The notes under the pieces: model-generated
What the model was told of the DNA's origin: nothing
Seen by the model: the letters and a program-made list of their open reading frames with translations, nothing else
Database searches by the model: none
In this document: positions 10,532 to 20,000 of the stretch, one piece after another
Layout of the letters: every line of letters begins with the position of its first letter
Numbering within the stretch: the first letter of the stretch is position 1
Position numbers and translations under genes: made by a program
DNA from: Actinidia chinensis
Lineage: Eukaryota; Streptophyta; Magnoliopsida; Ericales; Actinidiaceae
Direction: 5' to 3'
Length of the DNA: 20,000 bases
Assembly: GCA_009663005.1 (NCBI GenBank)
Contig: VIGQ01000047.1
Span: forward strand, 80,001 to 100,000

Positions 10532-10865
10532 ATAAAAGTTTGTCATCCAACGTGGCTAACGTTCCATGCTTCCATTATGTATTCTAATAACATTGTCTCA
10601 TGTCATTTAATATTACTTCGAAATAAACAAGTGTCTAATGGGGTTTACCCATTGTGACTGCCCCCAACTTTTTTTTTTTTGGGGGGGGGGCCCTCTCAGT
10701 TGGGTAGCCTACAAGATGTAACACGATGTTTAATATCAAAACAAATCGGCCTTTCCCGAGATGCTTTGGACAGAAAACTACCATCATGATTACATGAATA
10801 CAAAGGGAAATGCTGATAATGCAAAAAAGGAACTAACGTACCTCGAGTTCATTAGGAATGTTATT

Positions 10866-11080
10866 CAATGGATGGATATTGTTCCGTGATCTCATCTTCT
10901 CGTCCCAGTGGATTTTTCCATGAGTGATTCCGCCATACAACCGCACTTAGCGGGGATAACCTTGTTTCTAAGAAGTGGTCGTGACAATCCACAATCTCGA
11001 TCGGGGTTTCCACATAGCTTAAATCTTCTCTTATGTCCAAATGTAATGATGAATCACATGATGGGGTCATGTACATATTT
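10866..11080 (-). pseudogene. Chromodomain-type C-terminus of the integrase
   Basis: The minus-strand frame shows the order typical of the chromovirus integrase C-terminus: a DIREDLSYVETPIEIVDCHD segment, then VVWRNHSWKNPLGREDEITEQYP. The chromodomain hallmarks are WRNH followed by the W-E-R-E-D-E region. Here the Trp-Glu before REDE is replaced by leucine and glycine through a local frame change. In active elements this domain binds chromatin and directs integration, often to heterochromatin. It follows the GPY/F-like part of integrase directly and ends about 335 bp before the polypurine tract. Frameshifts occur near residue 15 and in the middle. Confidence 0.8.
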
Positions 11081-11119
11081 CCGTAGCATCGATACGTGAA
11101 AAAATCTGCACGTACAATA

Positions 11120-12400
11120 ACTCTAGTGGAAGAGCAATACGGTAAACAACGGTGCCAATTCGTTGAAGAACTTTGAATGGGCCTATATACCCCGGCTCTT
11201 CAACTTCCCTTTCTTACCAAAAACGATTTATCCCCTGGAAGAGATACTTTCAAAAACATGTGAATTCCATTCTTCAAACTCTAAGTCTCGTCTCGGAACA
11301 TCTGCATAATCTTTGGCGACTCTGTGCAGTTTGAAGTATTTGTTAAATTACCTTGATTTTATCGGTCGTCAGTTGAACAATATCGACGGTCCTAACATTT
11401 GTATTCTATAACTTCCGTCTCCAAACACAGGCGACCTACATTTCCTCCGTAGAGTGATTCGTACGGTGCCATTCCAAATCTCGAGTGAAAATATGTTGTT
11501 GTTGTGTTAAGCAAATTCTACAAGCGGTAAGTACATTTCCAATTTCTTGGAATCGAGAGTACATGATAGCCGTAAACATGTCTTCTAAAGTCTGGTGGAT
11601 ATTTATCTCCAATGCTGTCCGTTTGCGGATGGAAAGTGGTGCTAAAACTTAGCTTAGTGCATAGAGCTCGTTGACCAACGTTTTTTAGAATTTAGACGTA
11701 AATCTCGGATCTCGATCCGGAAATAAGAAATTAGGTGAATGCCATTGAGTGGATAATTTCTGATACGTAAAGGGTCGCCATACTTTGACATGATATGTAG
11801 TATTCAATGGGCAAGAAATGCGCTGACTTCTTAGTGAGGCGGGTCTATAATAAACCCAAAATGACATTATTACCTCTTGGTGATTTTTTTTTTTTTGGTT
11901 CGGTAATACCGATACAAAATCCATTGTGATGTGCTCCCACTTCCATTCCTGGTTATTGGTAGCATTGCAATAATCTACTGGCCTTGATTATTTGCCTTAA
12001 CTGTTGCATGGTAAATATTGTGCTACAAAATTCTGCTATTCCTTTTTCATTCCAGGCACCAAAATATCTCTTTCAAATCTCGATACATCTTGTTCCTCTG
12101 GTGCATCGTGGGAACTTGGTATTGTGGGCTTCCTCCAAAACTTGCCTTTTGACTTCTGGTTATGTTTGGAACAAATAAGCGCTTGAAAACCTAAGTGCTC
12201 AGTCTTGTAAGGTAAAATCCAGCTTGGATTCACTAATATCTCCTCATAAACTTTCACAAGTACAGATTTTCTGGTTTGCGTTGCTTTACAATTTCCATCA
12301 AGGTCGGGTGAGCGATATGGTCGAAAGCATTGCATTGGATGTCGGGTGCAACCACTCGATCTCTGAACTCTTTTAGCCTCAACAAATAAAGGTGTTTGCG
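11120..12400 (-). pseudogene. Ty3/gypsy integrase (degenerate)
   Basis: Integrase inserts the cDNA into the genome. In transcription order the visible pieces are: the end of the zinc-binding region and the NKMYRDLKE segment near 12080; a VPGMKKE motif near 12040; the core start MDFVSVLPNQKKK at 11924, which carries the first catalytic Asp; PDRDPRFTSKF near 11690, which carries the second Asp; HPQTD near 11625, after which the region that should hold the catalytic Glu is scrambled; MAPYESLYGG near 11460; and a TAQSRQ segment near 11325 leading to a KGKLKSRG stretch (GPY/F-like) near 11210. Each part is in a different frame, with several stops between. A run of T near 11885 on the plus strand breaks the core just after its start. 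Confidence 0.88.
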
Positions 12401-12439
12401 ACAGCCCCCCCCTAACTAAGCAGGCTAGATGACTGTCGG

Positions 12440-13060
12440 ACTTTCAGCTTAACGCATCTGCTTTTTTTTTTACCTACAACGCTTAGGCCTTGCGATGGAT
12501 GATACTGAATAAGATGCGTAGTCTTTATTAAGATCAAGCCACGGACCATTGTCTCATATTCAGCTCCTTCTGAGCCTGCCTGTGATACTGAATAAGCATT
12601 GTCTAGTTTCTTTTATCAGCTCAGCCATCGACATTGTCTCATATCAGGCTCCTTCTGCGGGTGGTTAAACAAGTACTTCAACCTCTTGTATCGGTGAAAC
12701 TTTAACATGTGACTCCGTACAAGTAATGACGCCAAAATTCAAAGCAAAAAAACCCACTGTTGCTAGTTCTGATCATGGGTCGATAATTTTCTCATGCGGT
12801 TTCCAAACTGTCTGTGAGGCATAGGCAATCACTTTCTATGTGATCAATGCACATCCCAGTCCTCGATGTGACAAGTGTCACTGTAAAGTGTAAAACCCAT
12901 CTGTCCCGGAGGGGTACCTAAGGCTAAAACGGTGCAGATACAATCATTTTCAGTATTTGAAAGCTCTTCTCTTGGTTTTTCATCCCATTCGAATGGAACA
13001 TTCTCCATGTAAGCACCCCCCCCTGCCGTTAAGATATGCAATTCTAAGAGAAATCTTTCA
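12440..13060 (-). pseudogene. Ty3/gypsy RNase H (degenerate, with internal duplication)
   Basis: RNase H removes template RNA during reverse transcription. The minus strand shows APVLALGTP and GFTLYSDTCH at about 12880-12950 (the family has a YSDAS-type motif whose Asp is catalytic and is present here), then a KVIAYAS-like stretch near 12820, an intact WRHYLYG motif at about 12711-12731, QKELNMRQ-like sequence, a QYHPS motif, and ADALS at the domain end near 12445. The region between WRHYLYG and ADALS is longer than expected because a segment of about 82 bp is present twice. Frameshifts are frequent. Confidence 0.82.
12502..12664. repeat. Imperfect tandem duplication of about 82 bp inside RNase H
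   Basis: TGATACTGAATAAG starts at 12502 and again at about 12583. CATTGTCTCATAT followed by CTCCTTCTG occurs at 12548 and at about 12632. GCCACGGACC and GCCATCGACA match between the copies. The two copies differ by several substitutions and small indels. Confidence 0.7.
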
Positions 13061-13064
13061 CCAA

Positions 13065-13890
13065 ATCTCGGAGGTAGTATGAGCAAAACCCATGAAACGT
13101 CTTAACTTCTGTCACAAATTCGTGAGCCTCGGCACAATTAACAATAGCTTCGATTTGTGAGGATCAACAGATACTCATGCCAAATTGATGATGACTCCCG
13201 AAACGTCATACTTGATAGCCAAAAAACTCACACGTCTTTTAGTTTGGCATACAATCTCCTCTACCGCAAACCGGTTTCAAAATCATCTTCAAGGTGCTGC
13301 TCAGGTTCGCCAAAACTTGTTTAGATCATACACTACGAGTCATTAATAAACACTATGTATAACAAACTTTATCAAGACCCCCCCCCACCCCCCCCCAAGC
13401 CCGCAACACAAATAACCAGCCCATTATTGGTTCTTTTTATTTTTTTCCCCATCGCAAATCCATTGAAGCGGCTGGCGCATAGTAACTCAAACGGCATGAC
13501 AAGAAACTCATAATGGCCATATCTAGTGCTGAAAGTTGTCTCTTTATGTCACTAGTTTGACCTTCAATGGTGCGTAACCTAATCTCAATCAATTTTACGA
13601 GAACACTTGGGGCGCCTGATGAAGCTAATCAAACAAATCATCTACCTTTGGCCACGAGGGTACTTTCTTAATGGTAACCTTATTCAGCTCTCGGTAATCA
13701 ATTTGGCAAATCATCGTACCATCCTTTTCCGTACAAACAACAGATAGAGCGCCCCAAGGTGAGAAAACACTCTGGACGAATAAATCCTTTCTCCAAACAG
13801 ATCTGGAGTTGAACCTTCAATTCCTTTAACTTGAGGCGGACATACGATTAGGGGGCTTTGGAAAGGCTAGTACCCGAATGTCAGATCATA
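13065..13890 (-). pseudogene. Ty3/gypsy reverse transcriptase (degenerate)
   Basis: Reverse transcriptase copies the element RNA to DNA. The minus strand shows LKELKVQLQ and EKGFIRP near 13790-13830, ELNKVTIKK near 13690, DDLFD near 13635, a KIDLRLGY-like block near 13590, GHYEFLVMPF in mixed frames near 13500, and a VFIND motif near 13345. That last motif should be FIDD with two catalytic Asp; the first Asp codon GAT reads AAT (Asn). EAIVNCAEA follows near 13145 and EVKTFHGFCSYY near 13075. An insertion of C-rich sequence (13379-13398 on the plus strand) and several stops interrupt it. The upstream LEDI and FPNIF segment near 13960 is the usual linker between protease and RT. Confidence 0.9.
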
Positions 13891-14119
13891 TAGAAATCAA
13901 TCTCTCGCATCCACTAAGAACTGGTTAACTCATCTGAAAAAAAAAATATTAGGAAATTCCCAGACAACTGGATATCTTCTAAAGATGGTGAGGAGACTTG
14001 CGTATTGATACCACTCCATAAGAATGCTTGACTTTCCTTCCAATCAAGCGATTTCTTTCATAAAGAACTTAGTAGGAGGGGATGCACAACGCCTACTCCT
14101 TCCAAGATGAATCCTGAAT

Positions 14120-14440
14120 GAGTAAACGAATGGAAAACTCTCGCTTAACTCGCAAATGCGATGATTGCACGGTAAGAAACAACCAATCATCCTAGGATTA
14201 TGTTCGAAATCATGCATCTCTAATGGGGATAAGATCTACATACATAGAGGAACATCCTGGACGCGAATCTCACATGACTTGTAGACCGCTGTCGGGCATA
14301 CATGGTGTCCCCAGAGGGCAAAGACACTAATATTCATATTCAAGAGTACTAGAGAGGTATTCAAATAATGCTCAAAGAATTTGTATACGAATGAATGCGT
14401 AGAACCAAATCCTCCATAGATGTGTGCAGGTTTGACCACA
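14120..14440 (-). pseudogene. Retropepsin-like aspartic protease (degenerate)
   Basis: The protease processes the Gag-Pol polyprotein. A 67-codon minus-strand frame holds GSTHSFV, LNTSLVLLN and VYKSCEIRVQDVPL, a pattern characteristic of chromovirus proteases; PLEMHDFE follows in the next frame near 14215. The catalytic motif should read D-(S/F)-G-(A/S)-(S/T)-H-S-F. Here the residues before GST are Gly-Gly-Phe, and the only Asp codon nearby (GAT) lies in another frame, so the active-site Asp is absent in frame. The domain sits between gag and the RT linker as expected. Confidence 0.85.
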
Positions 14441-14579
14441 GATGGGGGAGCATACGCGTAACACTGGTTGATGTTCTAGCTGGGGTATCCCTGGTACAAG
14501 TGCAAAGCCGACCTATCGTATTTGATTATTCCTTCTCTCAGCTGGAGGCGTTGGACTGAGGCAGATGCTAATGTCCCAG

Positions 14580-15588
14580 CTCCTATTCTATTCCTCGTTG
14601 TACATTCGCTAATCTGTGCCACGTTCTTGTCCACACCCATAAACCTGCTCTATTCCGCATACGACACCACTCTTATACTTTTTCTAACATATCAGGGCAT
14701 GTCGGCAACTCATTGGACCCACTGCTTCCTTGATTGACAGCATTCCTTTGCTGGCTGAATGAAGTCCCAACGTGACGATCTTTGAACTTTGTCATTTCAA
14801 ACTCTATCCTCTTCTCATATTTCCTCTAATCCTATTTTTCATTTTCGCAATAATTGAGACAGCGTCATCAAAGATCTCATCATAGAACTGGCATGAAAGA
14901 CCTCCTGATGAGTGGGTACCCGCAATATATCTACTTGTTTCTTGCTATTCCATTGTACCCAGTTTCACACCTTCTTGTCGCCTGCGAGATTTCCGTTGAC
15001 ACAATATGAGGGCATACGTGACAATTCCATAAACTTGCTTGTACTTACTACGATCATGTTCCATTGTCTTCAATTCAACATTCTTGAATCTTTTATCTCG
15101 GACCATGCTCAGGAAAATACTCCTCTTTACGATACTTCTAAAATCTGGGCCAAGCCCCCAAACGGTTCTCAATGGCTTCCTTCAATTGCCACCAGATCAG
15201 CGTCTCCTGTCCTTCAAAAGTGAACGTGGCAAAAACCCCTTTCCTTTCATCGGTGCTGGTAAGACTTCTAACATGCCCCTCGGTCGATTCCCAAGAGCCA
15301 AGACTCTGCAGCCATGGGAATCGGGAGTGTTCCTCGAACGTTGGGGGCTTTAGCTCCCTGGAATTTGTTTAATCGTGGTACCTGGCCTCGCTCCGGCTCC
15401 TGGCATTGGCATTTCGTTGTTTGGCGTGTGCATCGTCATGGTTATTGTTGTGGTAAACCTCATGAACCACTGGAACAAGTCCCTCTAAAATCCTCTCTAT
15501 TCGATCAACTAATTCCAAATCTTTCGTGCTCTGCTGCCGCCTCCCTACGGCCTCAATCTCTTCTGTCATTCTGGCTCTTCTACGGCAT
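14580..15588 (-). pseudogene. gag (capsid and nucleocapsid) of the chromovirus, degenerate
   Basis: Gag forms the virus-like particle and packages RNA. The likely start is the ATG at 15588, followed after one frame change by RRARMTEEIE. A frame at 15369-15569 gives an acidic, then Arg/Asn-rich N-terminus. The capsid core is recognisable as FATFTFEGQ, then WWQLKEA at about 15180-15235, LGAWP, and a VRDKRFKNVELKTMEHD stretch with ARRFQEG-like sequence near 15000-15090, all typical of the retrotransposon gag family. Near 14600-14690 is a broken CCHC zinc knuckle: CGQE is visible, and the following G-H-x-x-x-x-C part is split between frames. It is preceded by LPTCP. Frameshifts separate all parts. 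Confidence 0.83.
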
Positions 15589-15807
15589 GCACGTCTACGA
15601 ACATATCAAACGTTTAGACCTATCGCACATATTTAGCTACATGATATCCAGTATAGCATAGCAAACATAACATATAGCGGTACATTCTAGTCAGTCTTCG
15701 ACTTCTACTAGACGTGACTATATCGTATGGCGTAAACCTATAGCCTCTATGTACGTAGAAACCTAGGCTTTGATAAAGTATCTTGACTCTAAAGTGCCAA
15801 CCTTGTG

Positions 15808-15819
15808 CGGCTGATACAA
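15808..15819 (-). promoter_or_regulatory. Primer binding site, initiator Met-tRNA type (degenerate)
   Basis: Three bases inside the 5' LTR the minus strand reads TTGTATCAGCCG. The usual plant site complementary to initiator tRNA-Met is TGGTATCAGAGC. Eight of the 12 positions match, including the central TATCAG. Its position beside the LTR is the main support. Confidence 0.6.
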
Positions 15820-15822
15820 CCC

Positions 15823-17825
15823 TATCACGCCCCGCAACCACGGCCTATGCGGATTTGTGGGCTGTGTGATGGCCCCGGCTATCCGCCAAGGACCACTAAC
15901 CTTAAACTTGTGCTTCGCATTCAAATGCCATAATATTTTTTCTTTTTCCACTGAAATGCATAACTATACACTTGAAAAATAACAAAGCGTCACGTCATAC
16001 CGTGCATACCGAACTGTGTCTAAGTTTTAATTTTTGCATACATTCCCAGACTAACACTTAATTACGAACATAATCTCCAGGACAAAATCTGGTCTAGCCC
16101 ACAAATACATACACCCCTGGGCTATCAAACTACAATTTGTGCTTCAACCCGTCCTATGGTTCTTTACTTTGGTTGTCCTCCTGAAAAAGGTTTTCGAAAA
16201 CGTAAGTAAAGTTTTTGTGAATAAAACAACAGCTGCATGAACGTAAAATACATGGATAAAATTTCATATCATCATATATCATAGGTCTAAACAAGGGAGC
16301 GTAACATAGCTTCTTGAAGCATATAGTTCGAAACTTGATCTTGCAATAACATGGCATCAAGTTTTCTTATAAACATACATTACATATTTGATGAAAACAT
16401 AACAACTCGGATTACATAACATGACATAACATAGGACCATATAGTCGGTGGCTTTTTAGGCCGAGATATCCCCTTGTAAATAATTATTTTAAAACTCCCA
16501 TCATTTCCCTTTTAGGACCCTTAAGTTAATTAAGGTCCCAACCACAGGGAGACCCGAGTGTCACATGCATATACCTTGACTATGGGCGTTTCTTTTGAAG
16601 GCAACATCCATTGATTTTCTTTCGTACATAGTAGCATTATCATACATTGAAGACAGGCATTTATATTGATAACATAACTTTAATGCTTGAAATATAAAAA
16701 AACCTTGAATATACAATAATACGTGAAGTACATAAGTTTGGTTCAGGGCCTCGTGTTACTCACCTAGATCTCTTAACTCAGACTTTAAAACTCATGTTCC
16801 TACACATCAAGGAACATAGGTATCTGGTTTACATTCTATGATCAACTAATATGATAAGAAAAACTTCAAATTTAAAATAGAACAACTTCTAATTTCCTAC
16901 CCAAGGCATATCCGTTAAACTTCCTGTGCACTAGGAATAACTCCTAAAGATGTGTAGAGCCAATTCTATTCTCATTTAAGCCTCAGCAATCCGGTTCGAA
17001 CCACATTGAAAAATGTTCAAACGAAAACCGTTCGAACCCTTTCCCAAATGTTTGACCAAAACGTTCGACACTTCCTAAGACGTTCGAACCGAAAATGTTT
17101 GAACCACAATAAAAATGTTCGAACTTTTCCTGCCAACTCCTAGCTTCTTCTTTCCTCTTCACCCAAATCACTCTAAACTCTTTCCATTTCTTTCAAGGCT
17201 TCTACGATTCTCAATACACCTCAAAGGGACTACAATACTCAAATTCAGTCTACTTTAACCCTCTCATGGTAGATTCTAGGATTTTAACTCAAAACAAAAC
17301 CCTAAACTTATACAATCATAAGGTAAATGCTCACCTCTTACAATGATTGAGCTTCTAATGGCTTTCCTTTTCTTCTTGCTTTAATGAGTTTTCCAGCTCT
17401 CCTTCCTGCTTCCCTCTTCTTCCGTCTTGCTCTCGTTTTCTCCTTCTTCTTTATTTTCTCTGTTCTCTCTCTCTCTTCGTGGGGGGTGTGTTTGGTAGTG
17501 GGTATAGATTGGTACAGTGTAGGAGAGTGTGGGTAATGGCAGAACACATGGGATTTCATCCCGTGGTGTTTGGCCCATCTTAATCTCGGTGTTCCTTTTT
17601 ACTTTTCACTTCCTGCTGTTACCGGTTCGATACCATCTACGAACCGTTTGAACGCAATCGTCCTAACGCAATTCCTGCGATCGAACGCTAGAAAATTTCT
17701 TCTGAACTTAACTCTGAGGATTTTATTGCCATCCTATAAAAATTATGGACTTTTTAAACTAACATATCCATAAGCTGTCATAATTTCCTCATTAAAAAGG
17801 TGGTTTACGTATTCGGAGTATTACA
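15823..17825 (-). repeat. 5' LTR of the chromovirus
   Basis: This is colinear with the LTR at 8509-10517 and only 6 bp different in length. On the minus strand it starts TGTAATACTCCGAATAC and ends GGCGTGATA, so the terminal CA has become TA. Shared landmarks are listed under the 3' LTR. In the sense direction it carries the promoter for the element, but I could not identify a conserved TATA box common to both copies. Confidence 0.93.
16988..17125. repeat. Cluster of GTTCGAAC palindromes in the 5' LTR
   Basis: Intact GTTCGAAC lies at about 16992, 17029, 17081 and 17116. Decayed forms between them are TGTTCAAACG, CGTTCGACAC and TGTTTGAACC. Some of these differ from the palindrome at its central CG, as expected from loss of methylated CpG. 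The cluster lines up with the one at 9690-9826 in the other LTR. Confidence 0.85.
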
Positions 17826-17830
17826 TAACC
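17826..17830. repeat. Target-site duplication, right copy
   Basis: TAACC directly follows the ...ATTACA end of the LTR and is identical to the five bases at 8504-8508. Confidence 0.9.
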
Positions 17831-18556
17831 TGTACTGGAGACGAATTTGAAGCAATGGTCCAAATCTCTCCTTAGTTTATACATAACGTAGTTATTGAGC
17901 ATGTTTGGTGTAACAGAGGTTCTTCTTCTCTTTTTTTTTTTTTGTCTTTTTTTTTGTATTGAAAGTCACATCGGATTGTTTGTCATAACTTCTTCTATTT
18001 CATTTTAAAAAGCATAAAAAAACTGATTATTGTAATTTTTATTTTAAAAAAAAAATCAACTTTTGCTTTAGCATAGTTGGAGGAATAAATCAGAATTTAT
18101 CGCTTTGGTTTGCAGAAATACTAATGAATCATTAAGCAAACAATCAAGTTTGAATCCCACAAACCGCGTAGTGTTGCTTCAACTTGCAACTGATCAATTA
18201 TAATAGGGCTTGAACTTTCCCTCCTGGTTTTTTTATTTCATTTGGTTTTTCACGTAGAAAATAATTACCTTAAATTGTTAGGTTAATTAATGATGCAATT
18301 ATCGAGTCATTTGATTCCGTAATTAAACTCGACCAACGAATTTTGATGTTATGAATTTATATGGTAGGCAAAAAATTAATTAAATCGTGAATTATCCGAC
18401 GGAATTGAATTGGCCAAAACAACAACAGTTTGGTCTTATTTTTTATTAGATTGGTTTTGGTTAGTTCCGCAAAAGAAACCCATAAGATTGCAGTTTGGTT
18501 TACATTTTGGAGGTGTCAATTTTTGATTTTAAATTGAAGGATATGTGCTCACTATT
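17831..18556. other. Right flank, AT-rich intergenic sequence
   Basis: Contains long T runs at about 17930-17960 and A/T-rich sequence. I see no gene, RNA or repeat here apart from the short match to the left flank near 18083. Confidence 0.5.
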
Positions 18557-18718
18557 AGGGGCTGTTTTTGGCTGTGGTTAGGAGGGGGATAAGTTTTCTC
18601 CCCCCTATACATTTTCCCTTTTCCCCCATTTCGTTTTGGGGCTGGCGTATAAGGAGCGAATAATTTTATATGGCCCCCGGATCATTTTTCCCCCAGCAAG
18701 TGGATAGAGGGCGGATAA

Positions 18719-18753
<35 letters not shown>

Positions 18754-18865
18754 GGGGATAAGGTGGTGAAGGGATAAGAAAAAAATATCCTAAAGAGAAC
18801 AAAAATGTATATTTTTAGTTATTATATATATAGATTAGAAATAAAATATATTTTTTTTTTTAATA

Positions 18866-18902
<37 letters not shown>

Positions 18903-19052
18903 GTCCTTTCTTTCACCCCCACCCCCCTTATCCCCCATTTCTAAAAAGTATCCACACAACTTAAAAGTTATCCCCCTTCAAAAGTTAATCCTCTCTCACT
19001 TTATCTCCCCCCTTAAAACTTATCCCCCTCCCATATCCGCCAGCCAAACGCC
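18557..19052. mobile_element. Non-autonomous inverted-repeat element (MITE)
   Basis: The left end reads GGGGCTGTTTTTGGCTG, followed by GGAGGGGGATAAGTTTT. The right end reads AAAACTTATCCCCCTCCC, followed by CAGCCAAACGCC. These are imperfect inverted copies of each other over about 40 bases. The interior repeats GGGATAA and TTATCCCC boxes on both strands and has no coding capacity. Length is about 495 bp. The GGGGCTGTTTGGCTG-type end is seen in plant Tourist-like (PIF/Harbinger) and hAT MITEs. A TTA precedes the left end, as in PIF/Harbinger targets, but no matching copy abuts the right end, so the superfamily is unresolved. Confidence 0.65.
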
Positions 19053-20000
19053 GTTCGAGTTATATAAAAGTGTCATGCATATAAACACCAACCCCATGTT
19101 TTCATGTACAAAATATTATTATACTTTTCATTTTATTATAAAAAGTCTTTTATGTCAAAACAATCATTGATTGGGTTGCAATGGTATAGGTTTTTTGTGG
19201 TGATTATGCTATTTTTTTCTTTTTGTAATGGATTTTGTTATTGTTAACAAACTTTATTTTTTGGCAATGAAAAAACAAATAATTTTGTATTTATTTTTAT
19301 AATTATTTATTGATAAAAGAAATATGAAAAGCCTACATTCAGATAATCTTGTTATTTTGGCAAAAAACAACTCTAGAGAGAATCTTTTTATAATAGTTTC
19401 AAAAAGTAAGGAACGTCAGAATTTTTTTAAAAAACTACTGGGGAGGTGCTGTATTTGTCAGAAAAGTTAGGGAAGGTCGAGTGAAATTTACGCCTATTTC
19501 CTTTTTTTTCTATTAGGTGTTGACCTTTGAATTTTAATTATATTAACCTACCACCCCTCAAAAAAAAAATTGGCTGGTTTTGCATGTTACAATCAATCAT
19601 AATTTGTATAAGGTTTCAACTAATTGGCGTTTGTATCCCTTTACTTTCACTTCCTTAATGAAATCCAGTCTATTTAATAGATCGAATTTCAAGAAGCGAT
19701 TGGTGTTTTTAAGAATACGTCTTGTCATTTAAATGGCATCTCACCAAACCGGTCCCCTCCATTCCTAACCTTAGCATATATGCTGGATGTTAGCATGTAA
19801 ATTTTCTTATTTGTCGAGGTTTTAAGTCAGTTAATTTTACACTCCTCCTTTTTTTCACTCTTTTTTTTTGTCTTTGTTTTTTCAAGTAAATGTATCTAAA
19901 TACCCATTTTTATTCAAAATTCTCATACATGAAAGATATTTAGAAAATACAATGTAAAAATCACTAACTTATTTTAAAATAGTTTAATTATTTTTGCCTT
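19053..20000. other. AT-rich intergenic sequence
   Basis: No gene is seen. The stretch holds many T and A homopolymers. At about 19970 the motif TTATTTTAAAATAGTTTAA occurs, the same as in the CCACC-block array at 7.4-8.1 kb. The window may end inside or beside another copy of that repeat. Confidence 0.5.

Larger units (their letters stand above)
8509..17825 (-). mobile_element. Full-length Ty3/gypsy chromovirus retrotransposon (Tekay/Del type), degenerate
   Basis: This 9.3-kb element is transcribed on the minus strand. It has paired LTRs of 2009 and 2003 bp, a 5.3-kb internal region, a 5-bp target duplication, a primer site beside the right LTR and a purine tract beside the left LTR. Reading right to left the domains are gag with zinc knuckle, protease, reverse transcriptase, RNase H, integrase and a chromodomain-type C-terminus. 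RT before integrase marks Ty3/gypsy (Metaviridae); the chromodomain marks a chromovirus; LTRs of about 2 kb favour the Tekay/Del clade over Reina, Galadriel and CRM, whose LTRs are usually shorter. All domains carry frameshifts, stops and catalytic-site changes, so the copy cannot be autonomous. The clade name is inference from structure; a tree of RT would decide it. Confidence 0.9.

Noticed and set aside
15039..15661. Overlapping plus-strand frames of 104 and 115 codons
   Set aside because: They are antisense to the gag region, whose minus-strand motifs are recognisable.
18805..19170. Plus-strand frame of 121 codons
   Set aside because: It runs through the right half of the MITE and past its end; composition is low-complexity and no domain is visible.

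Overview
This is nuclear DNA of a flowering plant. The reasons are the AT-rich, gene-poor sequence, a plant-specific DC1 (Cys/His-rich C1-like) gene relic, and a Ty3/gypsy chromovirus of the Tekay/Del type with LTRs of about 2 kb. Nothing looks bacterial: there are no operons, and no long reading frame corresponds to an intact protein. I cannot name the species.

Layout. 1-923: nothing recognisable. 924-2860 (+): a near full-length but heavily frameshifted gene for a multi-DC1-domain protein. 2861-3224: AT-rich spacer. About 3225-3700: a GC-richer block of unknown origin, possibly organelle-derived. 3700-5900: anonymous intergenic sequence. About 5900-6320: LTR-like sequence, weakly supported. 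6958-8302: an unusual array in which CCACC-rich blocks alternate with a T/A-rich motif, perhaps one non-autonomous element.

8509-17825 is a complete LTR retrotransposon on the minus strand. It has two LTRs of 2009 and 2003 bp, TG...CA ends (one end mutated), a perfect 5-bp target-site duplication (TAACC), a degenerate Met-tRNA-type primer site and a polypurine tract. Internally it has, in transcription order, gag with a zinc knuckle, protease, reverse transcriptase, RNase H, integrase and a C-terminal chromodomain. Every coding domain is broken by frameshifts and stops, so the copy is dead as sequenced. 17831-18556: nothing definable. 18557-19052: a non-autonomous inverted-repeat element (MITE). 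19053-20000: AT-rich, with no gene.

I found no convincing undescribed system. The points most worth a second look are the indel-dominated decay shared by the DC1 gene and both LTRs (real decay or poor consensus sequence), the palindromic GTTCGAAC clusters in both LTRs, a tandem duplication of about 82 bp inside RNase H, the CCACC-block array, and the GC-rich insert near 3.3-3.7 kb. All protein assignments rest on motif recognition by eye; no alignment or database search was run.
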